Of a DNA stretch of 7,950 nucleotides, positions 1-5,544 are shown one piece after another. Position 1 is the first letter of the stretch. Each line of letters starts with the position of its first letter. The notes beneath the pieces were generated by a model. The model was not told the origin of the DNA and ran no database searches. It saw only the letters and a program-made list of their open reading frames with translations. A program made the translations under genes and the position numbers. The DNA is from UBA5359 sp028699365 [NCBI: bacterium] (GTDB lineage Bacteria; UBP13; UBA5359): positions 1 to 7,950 of the forward strand of contig JAQVUQ010000115.1 in assembly GCA_028699365.1 (NCBI GenBank), read 5' to 3'.

Positions 1-22
1 ACAGGCGAAGTTCCGGTTTCAC
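1..22 (-). CDS. Possible start of the next minus-strand gene, cut by the window edge
   Basis: An open frame runs off the left edge. GTG at 22 gives VKPELRL as the visible start (Met in the protein) and has GAGG (32-35) 9 nt upstream; in-frame ATGs at 31, 40 and 97 are alternatives with poorer ribosome sites. The promoter-like pair at 86-113 fits. Only seven codons are visible, so no product can be named and the gene itself is uncertain. Confidence 0.3.
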
Positions 23-85
23 GATATACATCCTCAACATCCAACAAGTGCCAGTTTTTGTGTGACAACAACGACCCTCCCCATC

Positions 86-113
86 TTTATACAACATGAA
101 ATATTACCATCAA
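86..113 (-). promoter_or_regulatory. Sigma-70-like promoter pointing off the left edge
   Basis: On the minus strand TTGATG (108-113) and TATAAA (86-91) are separated by 16 nt. The pair lies just past the terminator hairpin and before a possible gene start, a sensible position for the promoter of the next gene. Confidence 0.45.
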
Positions 114-129
114 CGGGGGGAGTTTGCAA

Positions 130-161
130 GCTAAAGGGCACGTCGGACCGTGCCCTTTAGC
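130..161 (-). terminator. Hairpin terminator after the Skp-like gene
   Basis: Thirteen-bp arms (130-142 and 149-161, outer sequence GCTAAAGGGCAC / GTGCCCTTTAGC) enclose a 6-nt loop. It starts 26 nt after the stop of the Skp-like gene. The following sequence on the minus strand (TTGCAAACTCC) is a poor T-run, so termination may be imperfect, but the stem is the strongest in the region and sits where the unit should end. Confidence 0.65.
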
Positions 162-186
162 ATTCTTCACAAGCGATATGTATGCC

Positions 187-618
187 TTATTTCTTCAGTG
201 TAGCGATAACTCTATCAGTAATATCGGTGCCGCCGTAGAGAACCGTCTGGCTGTCAAGGACAATGGAATATCCCGCCTCCGAAGCCATGGCGGATATCTT
301 CTTCTTTATATGCTCCGAGACATCCTTGGTAAGCCGCAGCCTCTCTGCATCCAGTTCCGCTTTGACTTTCTGATACTCGCGTAGCTTCTCCTCGTTCTTC
401 ATGGCCTTGGTTTTCTCCTGGAAAGCCTTCTCCTTCGCCACAAGAATGGCCTGCATAACCTTCTCCTGTTCGGAGAAATATGGATCGGCTTTCATGCATT
501 TAGCTATGTTAACGTAAGCGATCTTCACACTATTCGCTTCCTTGACCGTCTGTCCCACGGACCATGAAGCTGCCATCAGAATTATAAACATTGCCGTTAT
601 CAAAGTTTTCTTCAACAT
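187..618 (-). CDS. Skp/OmpH-family periplasmic chaperone-like protein
   Basis: This 143-residue protein probably binds unfolded envelope proteins outside the cytoplasm, as Skp does for outer-membrane proteins in E. coli. It has a signal peptide (MLKKTLITAMFIILMAAS, cleavage near 20-25), the family N-terminal strand KIAYVNIAKCMKADP (32-46), a long charged coiled-coil region (about 47-112) and the hallmark C-terminal SIVLDSQTVLYGGTDITDRV (118-137). It is slightly shorter than E. coli Skp (161 residues). I chose ATG at 618 over an earlier Met at 684 because AAAGGA lies 7 nt upstream and the signal peptide starts there; the longer frame adds a non-signal-like tail. The usual Skp neighbours (bamA, lpxD, fabZ) are absent. 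It is last in its unit, 26 nt before a hairpin. Confidence 0.9.
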   Translation of the reverse strand: MLKKTLITAMFIILMAASWSVGQTVKEANSVKIAYVNIAKCMKADPYFSEQEKVMQAILVAKEKAFQEKTKAMKNEEKLREYQKVKAELDAERLRLTKDVSEHIKKKISAMASEAGYSIVLDSQTVLYGGTDITDRVIATLKK

Positions 619-619
619 A

Positions 620-1366
620 TTATCGTCCTTTCTCTTCTTTAGGGTCCACTTTCCCATATTCAGGGTTCGGTATCGCGAAAACAAAATCGTACAATTTATA
701 CTTGGGTATACCGCTCTCCTGCAGGCGGATATTGGGCAGATAGAGACGAAGCACCTTCGAGGTGCGCCCGGGCTTGGGAAAGATGATCACACCGTCTCTG
801 ACAGCGCCGGGGAAGAGGACACCGTTTATGTTTTCAAAAAGTTCCGGCAACAACGGATACTTCTCTTTCAGTCTGTAGCTGTATCCATCTGACAAACCGT
901 CAAACAGAGCCAGGAGAACGGCATCGTCATCAGATGCAGGGTTCCGGGTAAAGCTCTCGGCCAGCGATTGCAAATACCCCCTCTTGGCTGAAGAACTGTC
1001 CCAGAGTGCGGTCATCCTCTGTTTACCGGCTTCATCGATGCATATTGCATTGAAAGCCGGATACATGTAAGCTTTGACGTTACCGGTGCGATTCCACGTA
1101 TATATGTAGAACACAAGGTATTCGGACAAACCGGCCCTCAACTGCATAGTCTCTCCGGCAACGGATGACGGCTGTGCGGATGATCCATCAGGCGGCAACA
1201 GCGCTTCCGTTATGGGGAGTATTCCCATCTCCAGTCCGGCATCCGTGATCTTGTAGGCTTTGCTCTTCCAGTCATCGGTTACGGACGCATCAAGCGCAAA
1301 TGCCGTGGCAGACAGCAGCAGAACGACAACCAGGGTTAGAAACGCTGTTCTTACATACGAAATCAT
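620..1366 (-). CDS. Exported protein of unknown function
   Basis: I do not recognise the family of this 248-residue protein. It has a clear Sec signal peptide: MISYVRTAF, a hydrophobic core (TLVVVLLLSA), and a likely cleavage after Ala-Phe-Ala at residue 25. The mature part is mixed alpha/beta with an Asp-rich patch (146-148) and a C-terminal stretch NGVLFPGAVRDGVIIFPKPG (181-200) followed by RTSKVLRLYLPNI. That stretch looks like a beta-rich surface domain resembling the ends of some bacterial lipoprotein-like domains. There is no lipobox Cys after the signal, so a lipoprotein is unlikely. ATG at 1366 is preceded by AGGTGA 4 nt away, overlapping the stop of the DUF151 gene. Only 1 nt separates its stop from the Skp-like gene, so the two are almost certainly co-translated and may work together. 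Confidence 0.85.
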   Translation of the reverse strand: MISYVRTAFLTLVVVLLLSATAFALDASVTDDWKSKAYKITDAGLEMGILPITEALLPPDGSSAQPSSVAGETMQLRAGLSEYLVFYIYTWNRTGNVKAYMYPAFNAICIDEAGKQRMTALWDSSSAKRGYLQSLAESFTRNPASDDDAVLLALFDGLSDGYSYRLKEKYPLLPELFENINGVLFPGAVRDGVIIFPKPGRTSKVLRLYLPNIRLQESGIPKYKLYDFVFAIPNPEYGKVDPKEEKGR

Positions 1367-1374
1367 TTAATCAC

Positions 1375-1860
1375 CTATTGAAAATCCGCCGGTTTGATAT
1401 CTTCCAGAAAGCGTCGAAATTCCTCTGCCTCGGCGCTCTCACTGCCGAGGTTCTGTTCATCGCCGGCAATGCTCAGCATCTCATTCGCCAGTTCCTCACC
1501 GGCATAGATGGGACAGCCGGCCCTCAATGCCAGAGCAATGGCATCACTGGGCCTGGCATCCAGGTCGATGGTGCCGTCGCCGGTTGCCAGACTTATGCGG
1601 GCGTAGTACACGCCCTCCACCATATCCAATATGGACACGGAAGCTATGCTGCCATCCAGGCCCTCCAGCAGCTTGATCATAAGATCATGGGTCATGGGCC
1701 TGGGACTCTTCATCCCTTCCAATTGCATAGCTATGGCCGTAGCTTCATAGGTGCCGATCCATATAGGCAGAAACCTGTCGCCGGCCATATCTCTGAGTAT
1801 GAGTACAGGCTGCTTTGTAACCGTATCCAATCTGATGCTCTCAATAGACAGCTCGATCAT
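1375..1860 (-). CDS. DUF151 bifunctional nuclease family protein
   Basis: This is a 161-residue member of the DUF151/BFN domain family, some of whose members have been reported to have DNase and RNase activity; the role in most bacteria is unclear. Family hallmarks are visible: LPIWIG (31-36) followed by EA at 39-40, RPMTHDL (54-60), and DARPSDAIALALR (101-113), which is the most conserved block. The acidic C-terminal tail (about 121-161, ending EEFRRFLEDIKPADFQ) resembles the usual extension of single-domain bacterial members. There is no signal peptide, so it is cytosolic although its three operon neighbours are exported. ATG at 1860 gives the standard family N-terminus (MIELSIESIRLD); the SD is weak (GGTGAT, 8 nt). 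The stop lies 8 nt before the next gene. Confidence 0.93.
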   Translation of the reverse strand: MIELSIESIRLDTVTKQPVLILRDMAGDRFLPIWIGTYEATAIAMQLEGMKSPRPMTHDLMIKLLEGLDGSIASVSILDMVEGVYYARISLATGDGTIDLDARPSDAIALALRAGCPIYAGEELANEMLSIAGDEQNLGSESAEAEEFRRFLEDIKPADFQ

Positions 1861-1909
1861 GCAGGCATCACCAACAGAATTCAGAATACTAAATACTATA
1901 CTACTATTC

Positions 1910-1923
1910 CACCCAGGCGGGTG
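1910..1923 (-). promoter_or_regulatory. Small GC hairpin in the gap before the DUF151 gene
   Basis: CACCC (1910-1914) and GGGTG (1919-1923) form a 5-bp stem with a 4-nt loop in the 78-nt gap. On the minus strand an AT-rich stretch follows that includes TATAGT (a possible -10 hexamer, no good -35). It may be a weak attenuator or an internal promoter region; evidence is thin. Confidence 0.25.
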
Positions 1924-1938
1924 ACATTCCTTCTTGGA

Positions 1939-2472
1939 TCAATTGTAGTCCGATACTATCTTCTCAACTTGAGTGCCTTTCATCATCCTGTCTATATCCG
2001 CAATGGCGCTCTCTGTTCTCTTTATAGTGATCTTTAACTGAGTACGACTTTCACCAGCGGCTTTATCTTCTATGACAACGAGCTTTTCCACTCCCGCTTT
2101 CAGATTCTCCTGCATTTCGAGAGCTGTTTCTCGCGGCAGTTTTCCTTTGACATACATCGTCCGCAGATCGGTACCGTTTCTGCGCAGCGTCCTGTAATAG
2201 GACATACAAAGACAGTTCAGATAATCCGGCTTGCCCTTTCTCAATACGGCGTCCATCTCATTTATTCTGAACATTATCTGCTTATCGTATATGGCCAGTC
2301 GCTTGACAGGAATGGCGGCGCTGTTTATCTGACGCTCCTCTTCAACCAGCTTTGAGGCGTAGAGCGGGCTCTCCGGCGTCAGAATAGATGGAACGGGATC
2401 ACGTATGTCGAACCCGACTGCAAATCCGGTCAAAAATACGATCAGAGCCAGAACAACTTTGGTACGCTGCAT
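1939..2472 (-). CDS. Exported or membrane-anchored protein resembling DUF5667
   Basis: I do not recognise this 177-residue protein with certainty. It starts MQRTKVVLALIVFLTGFAVG, a positively charged N-terminus and a hydrophobic stretch with no clear cleavage site, so it may be a signal peptide or an uncleaved anchor; the rest would lie outside the cytoplasm. The region TPESPLYASKLVEEE (32-46) followed by Lys/Arg-rich helices recalls the PxSPLYxxK start of DUF5667 domains, a tentative match. The remainder looks largely helical and charged, with two Cys (87, 89). I chose ATG at 2472 over ATG at 2487 because GGAGG lies 8 nt upstream of it and the signal-like sequence starts there. It heads the four-gene envelope unit, 78 nt before the DUF151 gene. 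Confidence 0.75.
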   Translation of the reverse strand: MQRTKVVLALIVFLTGFAVGFDIRDPVPSILTPESPLYASKLVEEERQINSAAIPVKRLAIYDKQIMFRINEMDAVLRKGKPDYLNCLCMSYYRTLRRNGTDLRTMYVKGKLPRETALEMQENLKAGVEKLVVIEDKAAGESRTQLKITIKRTESAIADIDRMMKGTQVEKIVSDYN

Positions 2473-2481
2473 TTGCCATGC

Positions 2482-2520
2482 CTCCATTAAACAGAAGATT
2501 ATAGCTTCTGTTTAATGGAG
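2482..2520 (-). promoter_or_regulatory. Perfect 16-bp inverted repeat enclosing a -10 box and an SD
   Basis: The arms CTCCATTAAACAGAAG (2482-2497) and CTTCTGTTTAATGGAG (2505-2520) are exact reverse complements separated by 7 nt. Read on the minus strand, the loop contains TATAAT (2498-2503), a consensus -10 hexamer, but the -35 position (about 2521-2526) is poor. The end of the second transcribed arm is the SD (GGAGG, 2481-2485) of the gene starting at 2472. A transcript entering from upstream would fold this into a long stem and hide the SD, while one started from the TATAAT would contain only the second arm and leave it free. It could also be an operator for a dimeric regulator. Confidence 0.7.
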
Positions 2521-2534
2521 CAGCGCATATTTCA

Positions 2535-2645
2535 TGCCGAAAAAGGGATTGGATGCTAAGACAGCAAACGGCACGGCCATTGCAGAGCACCGGCCGTGCC
2601 ATTATCGAATCCATATCAGACAGTAGTCAGATGTGCCGAAAAGGG
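2535..2645. repeat. Short direct repeats flanking the hairpin
   Basis: TGCCGAAAAAGGG (2535-2547) and TGCCGAAAAGGG (2634-2645) differ by one A and bracket the hairpin at 2570-2600. They may be chance, a short duplication, or paired binding sites. Confidence 0.3.
2570..2600 (-). terminator. GC-rich hairpin after the small gene
   Basis: GGCACGGCC (2570-2578) and GGCCGTGCC (2592-2600) form a perfect 9-bp stem with a 13-nt loop. On the minus strand the stem is followed by GTTTGCTGTCTT, a moderately T-rich run, consistent with an imperfect Rho-independent terminator about 70 nt past the stop of the small gene. The reverse direction has no gene to serve. Confidence 0.5.
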
Positions 2646-2669
2646 TTAATCAGCACATTAACAGGAGAG

Positions 2670-2765
2670 CTACTTTCCTGCTTTTTTTTCCTGCTTTTCT
2701 TTGCGTTTTTCTTTAATGTCCTTCTTCGGTTTCTTGGTATCCTTTTTCGGAGATTTGTCACCCAT
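2670..2765 (-). CDS. Small lysine-rich basic protein, 31 residues
   Basis: This short frame begins MGDKSPKKDTKKPKKD and ends KKAGK before a TAG stop. Fourteen of 31 residues are Lys; with one Arg and six acidic residues the net charge is about +9. There is no hydrophobic segment, so it is cytosolic and probably disordered or helical when bound. Such a composition suits binding to RNA, DNA or ribosomes, but that is inference. Support for it being a gene: a near-perfect SD at ideal spacing, a promoter-like pair upstream, a hairpin after it, and no competing frame. From memory, short unannotated proteins starting MGDKSPK occur in several bacterial phyla; I cannot verify this here. The low-complexity Lys codons (AAA/AAG) alone would be weak evidence. 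Function unknown. Confidence 0.75.
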   Translation of the reverse strand: MGDKSPKKDTKKPKKDIKEKRKEKQEKKAGK

Positions 2766-2771
2766 AGGAAG

Positions 2772-2781
2772 ACCTCCTTCT
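2772..2781 (-). promoter_or_regulatory. Strong ribosome binding site for the small gene
   Basis: The minus strand reads AGAAGGAGGT, then 6 nt, then ATG at 2765. This is nearly the full anti-SD complement, stronger than any other ribosome site in the window, and is the main argument that the 31-codon frame is a real gene. Confidence 0.85.
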
Positions 2782-2802
2782 ATACCGCTGGAAGCGGTTA
2801 TA
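2781..2802 (-). promoter_or_regulatory. Leader hairpin or operator-like inverted repeat
   Basis: ACCGCT (2784-2789) and AGCGGT (2793-2798) form a 6-bp perfect stem around 3 nt, extendable by three A-T pairs past one bulged base. It sits directly before the SD in the predicted leader of the small gene. It could be an RNA stem-loop in the 5' leader or a short operator; the sequence alone does not decide. Confidence 0.35.
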
Positions 2803-2813
2803 TTCCACATCAA

Positions 2814-2843
2814 ACTGTAGCACGGATACTCTTAACTAGTCAA
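2814..2843 (-). promoter_or_regulatory. Sigma-70-like promoter for the small lysine-rich gene
   Basis: On the minus strand a -35 hexamer TTGACT (2838-2843) is followed after 18 nt by a -10 hexamer TACAGT (2814-2819). This predicts a start near 2807 and a leader of about 40 nt before the small gene. The -35 is close to consensus; the -10 matches four of six. It lies just after tlyA in the only gap between that operon and the small gene. Confidence 0.5.
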
Positions 2844-2851
2844 TGTCATAG

Positions 2852-2880
2852 AATCAAGCCAGTGTCTGCTCGGCTTGATT
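2852..2880 (-). terminator. Hairpin spanning the tlyA stop codon
   Basis: Perfect 9-bp arms AATCAAGCC (2852-2860) and GGCTTGATT (2872-2880) flank an 11-nt loop. In the transcript the second arm contains the tlyA TGA stop and is followed by a weak pyrimidine stretch (CTATGAC) rather than a U-run. It is the natural end of the operon, so it may be a weak intrinsic terminator or an mRNA 3'-end stabiliser. Confidence 0.4.
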
Positions 2881-3666
2881 TACAACCAGGCTTACGTCCT
2901 CTTTGGAAATCGGATCGGATACGGCACCGGTGAGACGCAGCAAATACTCTATATTCCCCTCCGGTCCCTTTATAGGGGAAAAGGTAAGCCCTGTGGCCGT
3001 CAGGCCGGCATCCCCGGCGGCGGCTATGACGTTTTCTACAGCTCTGGCGTGAGCCTCGAAGGAGCGGACCACACCGTGCTTGCCGACATCTGCCGGCCCT
3101 ACCTCGAATTGCGGTTTGACGAGAAATAGATATACTGCCCCGGGTTTTCCCAGCGAGGACAGAGTTTTGACTACCTTGGTCAGGGAAATGAAGGCCAGAT
3201 CGGCAGTCACCAGATCCACCGGTTCTCCCAGACTATCAACGGTGAGATGACGGATATTTGTCCGCTCTCTCACCACTACCCGCGGATCGTTGCGCAGCGA
3301 CCAGGCCAGTTGCCCGTAGCCTACGTCTACGGCGTAAACCCGGGCTGCGCCAAGCTGCAGCAGGCAATCCGTGAAACCGCCCGTGGAAGCGCCGGCATCC
3401 AGCACCGTTAATCCTGTAACATCGATAGAAAAATAATCGAGAGCCTTCTCCAGCTTGTAGCCGCCTCTGCTTACATAGCGTCGCGGTTCCGACAGCAGCC
3501 GTATTGCGGCATCACGCTTAACCTGATGTCCGGCTTTATGCACCTTTACTTCGTCCACCAGAACATTGCCGGCCATGATTTCGCTGCGTGCAACCTCACG
3601 GGAAGGCACCAGGCCGCGTTCCAGCAGCAACACATCAAGCCTTATTCTATTGCCGTTAGAACTCAC
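2854..3666 (-). CDS. tlyA: TlyA-family S4/FtsJ rRNA 2'-O-methyltransferase
   Basis: This is an S-adenosylmethionine-dependent 2'-O-ribose methyltransferase of the TlyA family, whose studied members modify 16S and/or 23S rRNA; the name 'hemolysin' is historical. An S4 RNA-binding domain occupies about residues 7-58 (RLDVLLLERGLV, then SEIMAGNVLVDE), followed by an FtsJ-like domain. The SAM-binding motif DAGASTGGFTD spans 90-100. The catalytic Lys-Asp-Lys-Glu tetrad is visible at K71 (GYKLEKAL), D156 (TADLAF), K184 (LVKPQFE) and E240 (NIEYLL), all offset by two from M. tuberculosis TlyA. The 270-residue length is normal. The start is GTG at 3666, overlapping the dxs stop (GTGA), with GGAGAG 9 nt upstream inside dxs, so translation is probably coupled. 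It is last in the operon, as is common for ispA-dxs-tlyA clusters. Confidence 0.96.
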   Translation of the reverse strand: MSSNGNRIRLDVLLLERGLVPSREVARSEIMAGNVLVDEVKVHKAGHQVKRDAAIRLLSEPRRYVSRGGYKLEKALDYFSIDVTGLTVLDAGASTGGFTDCLLQLGAARVYAVDVGYGQLAWSLRNDPRVVVRERTNIRHLTVDSLGEPVDLVTADLAFISLTKVVKTLSSLGKPGAVYLFLVKPQFEVGPADVGKHGVVRSFEAHARAVENVIAAAGDAGLTATGLTFSPIKGPEGNIEYLLRLTGAVSDPISKEDVSLVVNQAEQTLA

Positions 3667-5534
3667 CTGCCGATGCTCTCCTTAACTGTGCGGTATATGC
3701 CGTCGGCATCAAGATTGAAAGCGGACAACAGCCGTGATCTGGTAGCATGCATCGGAACTTCATCGGGCAGCCCTAAGCGTATCATACGCCTGTTAAGCCC
3801 GTTATCGGCCAGCAGTTCCGCCACGGCACTGCCGAAACCGCCTTGGAGAACGTTCTCTTCCAGTGTTATCACCGTATGACAATCCGTCACGGCCTTCAGT
3901 ATGGCATCAGCGTCAAGCGGCTTTACAAAACGTGCATCCATGACTGTCGTGACTATGCCCTCCTGTTCCAGCTTGTGGGCGGCTCTCATCGCTTCCCAGA
4001 CACAGGGGCCTACGCCCAGCAGAAGGATATCCGCACCGGATTTCAACAGCTCGGACTTGCCCGGTTCGGCCCGGGGATAATCGTCATCGAAGCGTATGCC
4101 TTCACCTTCAGCCTGGGGATAGCGTATGGCTACAGGACCGGCGATATCCAGCGCTGCGTGAAGCATGGCCGTGAGTTCGGCCTCATCCCGGGGCGCCATC
4201 ACCGTCATGCCGGGAAGATGGCGCAGATAAGAGAGATCAAAGATCCCCTGATGCGTCGGCCCGTCATCACCCACCAGCCCGGCCCTGTCCAGGGCGAATA
4301 TCACAGGCAGCTTCTGCAGACAGATATCGTGAAAAATTTGATCATAGGCTCTTTGAAGAAAAGTAGAATAGATTGCCACTACCGGACGCAGGCCGTTGAC
4401 GGCACAACCGGCGGCGAAGGTCACAGCGTGCTCCTCGGCCATGCCGACATCGAAGAAACGCTTCTTGTGCTCTCTGGCAAATCGTTCCAATCCGGTGCCG
4501 TCGGTCATGGCGGCCGTTATGGCTACCAGATCCTCTCTCTCCTTAGCCATATCAGCCAATGCATTGCCGAAAACGTTGGTAAACGTGGGCCTGGCCGGCT
4601 TGCCGGAGAACTCTCCCGTCTCGATTACAAAGGGCTTGGCACCGTGAAACTTGGTCGCATTCTCTTCCGCAGGCGTATATCCTTTGCCTTTGAGAGTGAC
4701 CGTATGCAGCAGAACCGGTCCTTTAACGGCACGTGCCCTCTCCATGGCCGAAATCAGTTCGTCGAGATCATGCCCGTCCAGGGGACCGATATACGTTATG
4801 TTCAATTCCTCGAAGAGCACGCCGGGAACCATCAGGCGCTTAAGGCGGTCCTTGAGTCTTTCGGAGAGACGTAAAACGACGGATCCCATGGCGGTCAATC
4901 GCATAATATGCTCAAATTCGTCCTTGATGCGGTGGTAAGCCGGATCAAGCCTGATCCGGCTGAGATAGCGCGACATGGCGCCGACATTCTCCGATATGGA
5001 CATATCGTTATCGTTGAGGACGATGATCAGATCACAATTCAAATGGCCGGCGTGGTTCAGCGCCTCGTAAGCCATACCGCCGGTCAAGGCTCCGTCACCG
5101 ATAACGGCTACTACTTTATTGTTATCACCCTTTATCCGGTGGGATGCCGCCATGCCCAGGGCAGCGGATATGGATGTGCTTCCATGGCCGGCGATAAAGG
5201 CATCGTGTTCGCTCTCATCGGGACGGGGAAAGCCACTCAAGCCGCTCTCCTGACGGATAGTCGAAAAAACCTCATTTCGACCGGTCAGAAGCTTATGGAC
5301 ATAGCTCTGATGACCGACATCCCAGATAATGCTGTCGCATGGAGAATTGAAAACGGTATGCAGAGCAACCGTTAATTCCACAGCGCCGAGATTGGAGGCC
5401 AGATGACCGCCGTTACAGGCAATCACCTCGACAAGACGCTCCCTTATCTCACGGCAAAGGGCCTCTCGTTCCTGGGAACTCAGCCCTTTTACACTTTCCG
5501 GTCCGGATATTTTACTTAAGATACATTCATTCAT
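3663..5534 (-). CDS. dxs: 1-deoxy-D-xylulose-5-phosphate synthase
   Basis: This enzyme condenses pyruvate and glyceraldehyde 3-phosphate into DXP, the first step of the MEP isoprenoid pathway, which also feeds thiamine and pyridoxal synthesis. It is 623 residues, close to the E. coli length. Thiamine diphosphate sites are visible: GGHLASNLG (42-50), AGHGSTS (115-121), the GDGALTGG motif (146-153) with NDNDMS (174-179), and GMAEEHAV (364-371), where Glu367 corresponds to the catalytic cofactor-activating Glu. The substrate-binding DRAGLVGDDGPTHQG block is at 416-430. All three transketolase-like domains appear intact. ATG at 5534 is the only in-frame Met of three closely spaced ATGs; the SD in front of it is weak (AAAGAGA, about 17 nt away), so translation may depend on ispA. 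The stop overlaps the tlyA start by 4 nt. Confidence 0.98.
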   Translation of the reverse strand: MNECILSKISGPESVKGLSSQEREALCREIRERLVEVIACNGGHLASNLGAVELTVALHTVFNSPCDSIIWDVGHQSYVHKLLTGRNEVFSTIRQESGLSGFPRPDESEHDAFIAGHGSTSISAALGMAASHRIKGDNNKVVAVIGDGALTGGMAYEALNHAGHLNCDLIIVLNDNDMSISENVGAMSRYLSRIRLDPAYHRIKDEFEHIMRLTAMGSVVLRLSERLKDRLKRLMVPGVLFEELNITYIGPLDGHDLDELISAMERARAVKGPVLLHTVTLKGKGYTPAEENATKFHGAKPFVIETGEFSGKPARPTFTNVFGNALADMAKEREDLVAITAAMTDGTGLERFAREHKKRFFDVGMAEEHAVTFAAGCAVNGLRPVVAIYSTFLQRAYDQIFHDICLQKLPVIFALDRAGLVGDDGPTHQGIFDLSYLRHLPGMTVMAPRDEAELTAMLHAALDIAGPVAIRYPQAEGEGIRFDDDYPRAEPGKSELLKSGADILLLGVGPCVWEAMRAAHKLEQEGIVTTVMDARFVKPLDADAILKAVTDCHTVITLEENVLQGGFGSAVAELLADNGLNRRMIRLGLPDEVPMHATRSRLLSAFNLDADGIYRTVKESIGR

Positions 5535-5544
5535 TTTATCGCTG

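Noticed and set aside
619-684. N-terminal extension of the Skp-like protein to ATG at 684
   Set aside because: The extension overlaps the upstream gene and would bury the signal peptide; ATG at 618 has a good SD and an N-terminal signal.
1300-2037. Plus-strand open frame (245 codons) opposite the DUF151 gene
   Set aside because: It overlaps a well-supported minus-strand DUF151 gene and parts of two neighbours; its composition is that of an antisense shadow.
2473-2487. Upstream ATG at 2487 as start of the DUF5667-like gene
   Set aside because: That ATG lies inside the hairpin stem with no SD before it, and the signal-like N-terminus and GGAGG both fit ATG at 2472.
2482-2520. The 16-bp inverted repeat as an intrinsic terminator
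   Set aside because: Neither strand shows a T-run after the stem, and on the coding strand it is followed at once by an SD and start codon.
2399-2614. Minus-strand 71-codon frame across the intergenic hairpins
   Set aside because: It runs through both the 16-bp inverted repeat and the GC hairpin and overlaps the supported gene start at 2472 in another frame; no SD and no protein-like features.
2854-3666. tlyA as a hemolysin or virulence toxin
   Set aside because: The S4 plus FtsJ domains and intact Lys-Asp-Lys-Glu tetrad identify a ribose methyltransferase; the hemolysin label is historical and there is no secretion signal.
3843-4874. Long plus-strand open frame (343 codons) opposite dxs
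   Set aside because: It lies wholly antisense to an intact, motif-complete dxs, has no recognisable domain or SD, and is typical of shadow frames in codon-biased genes.
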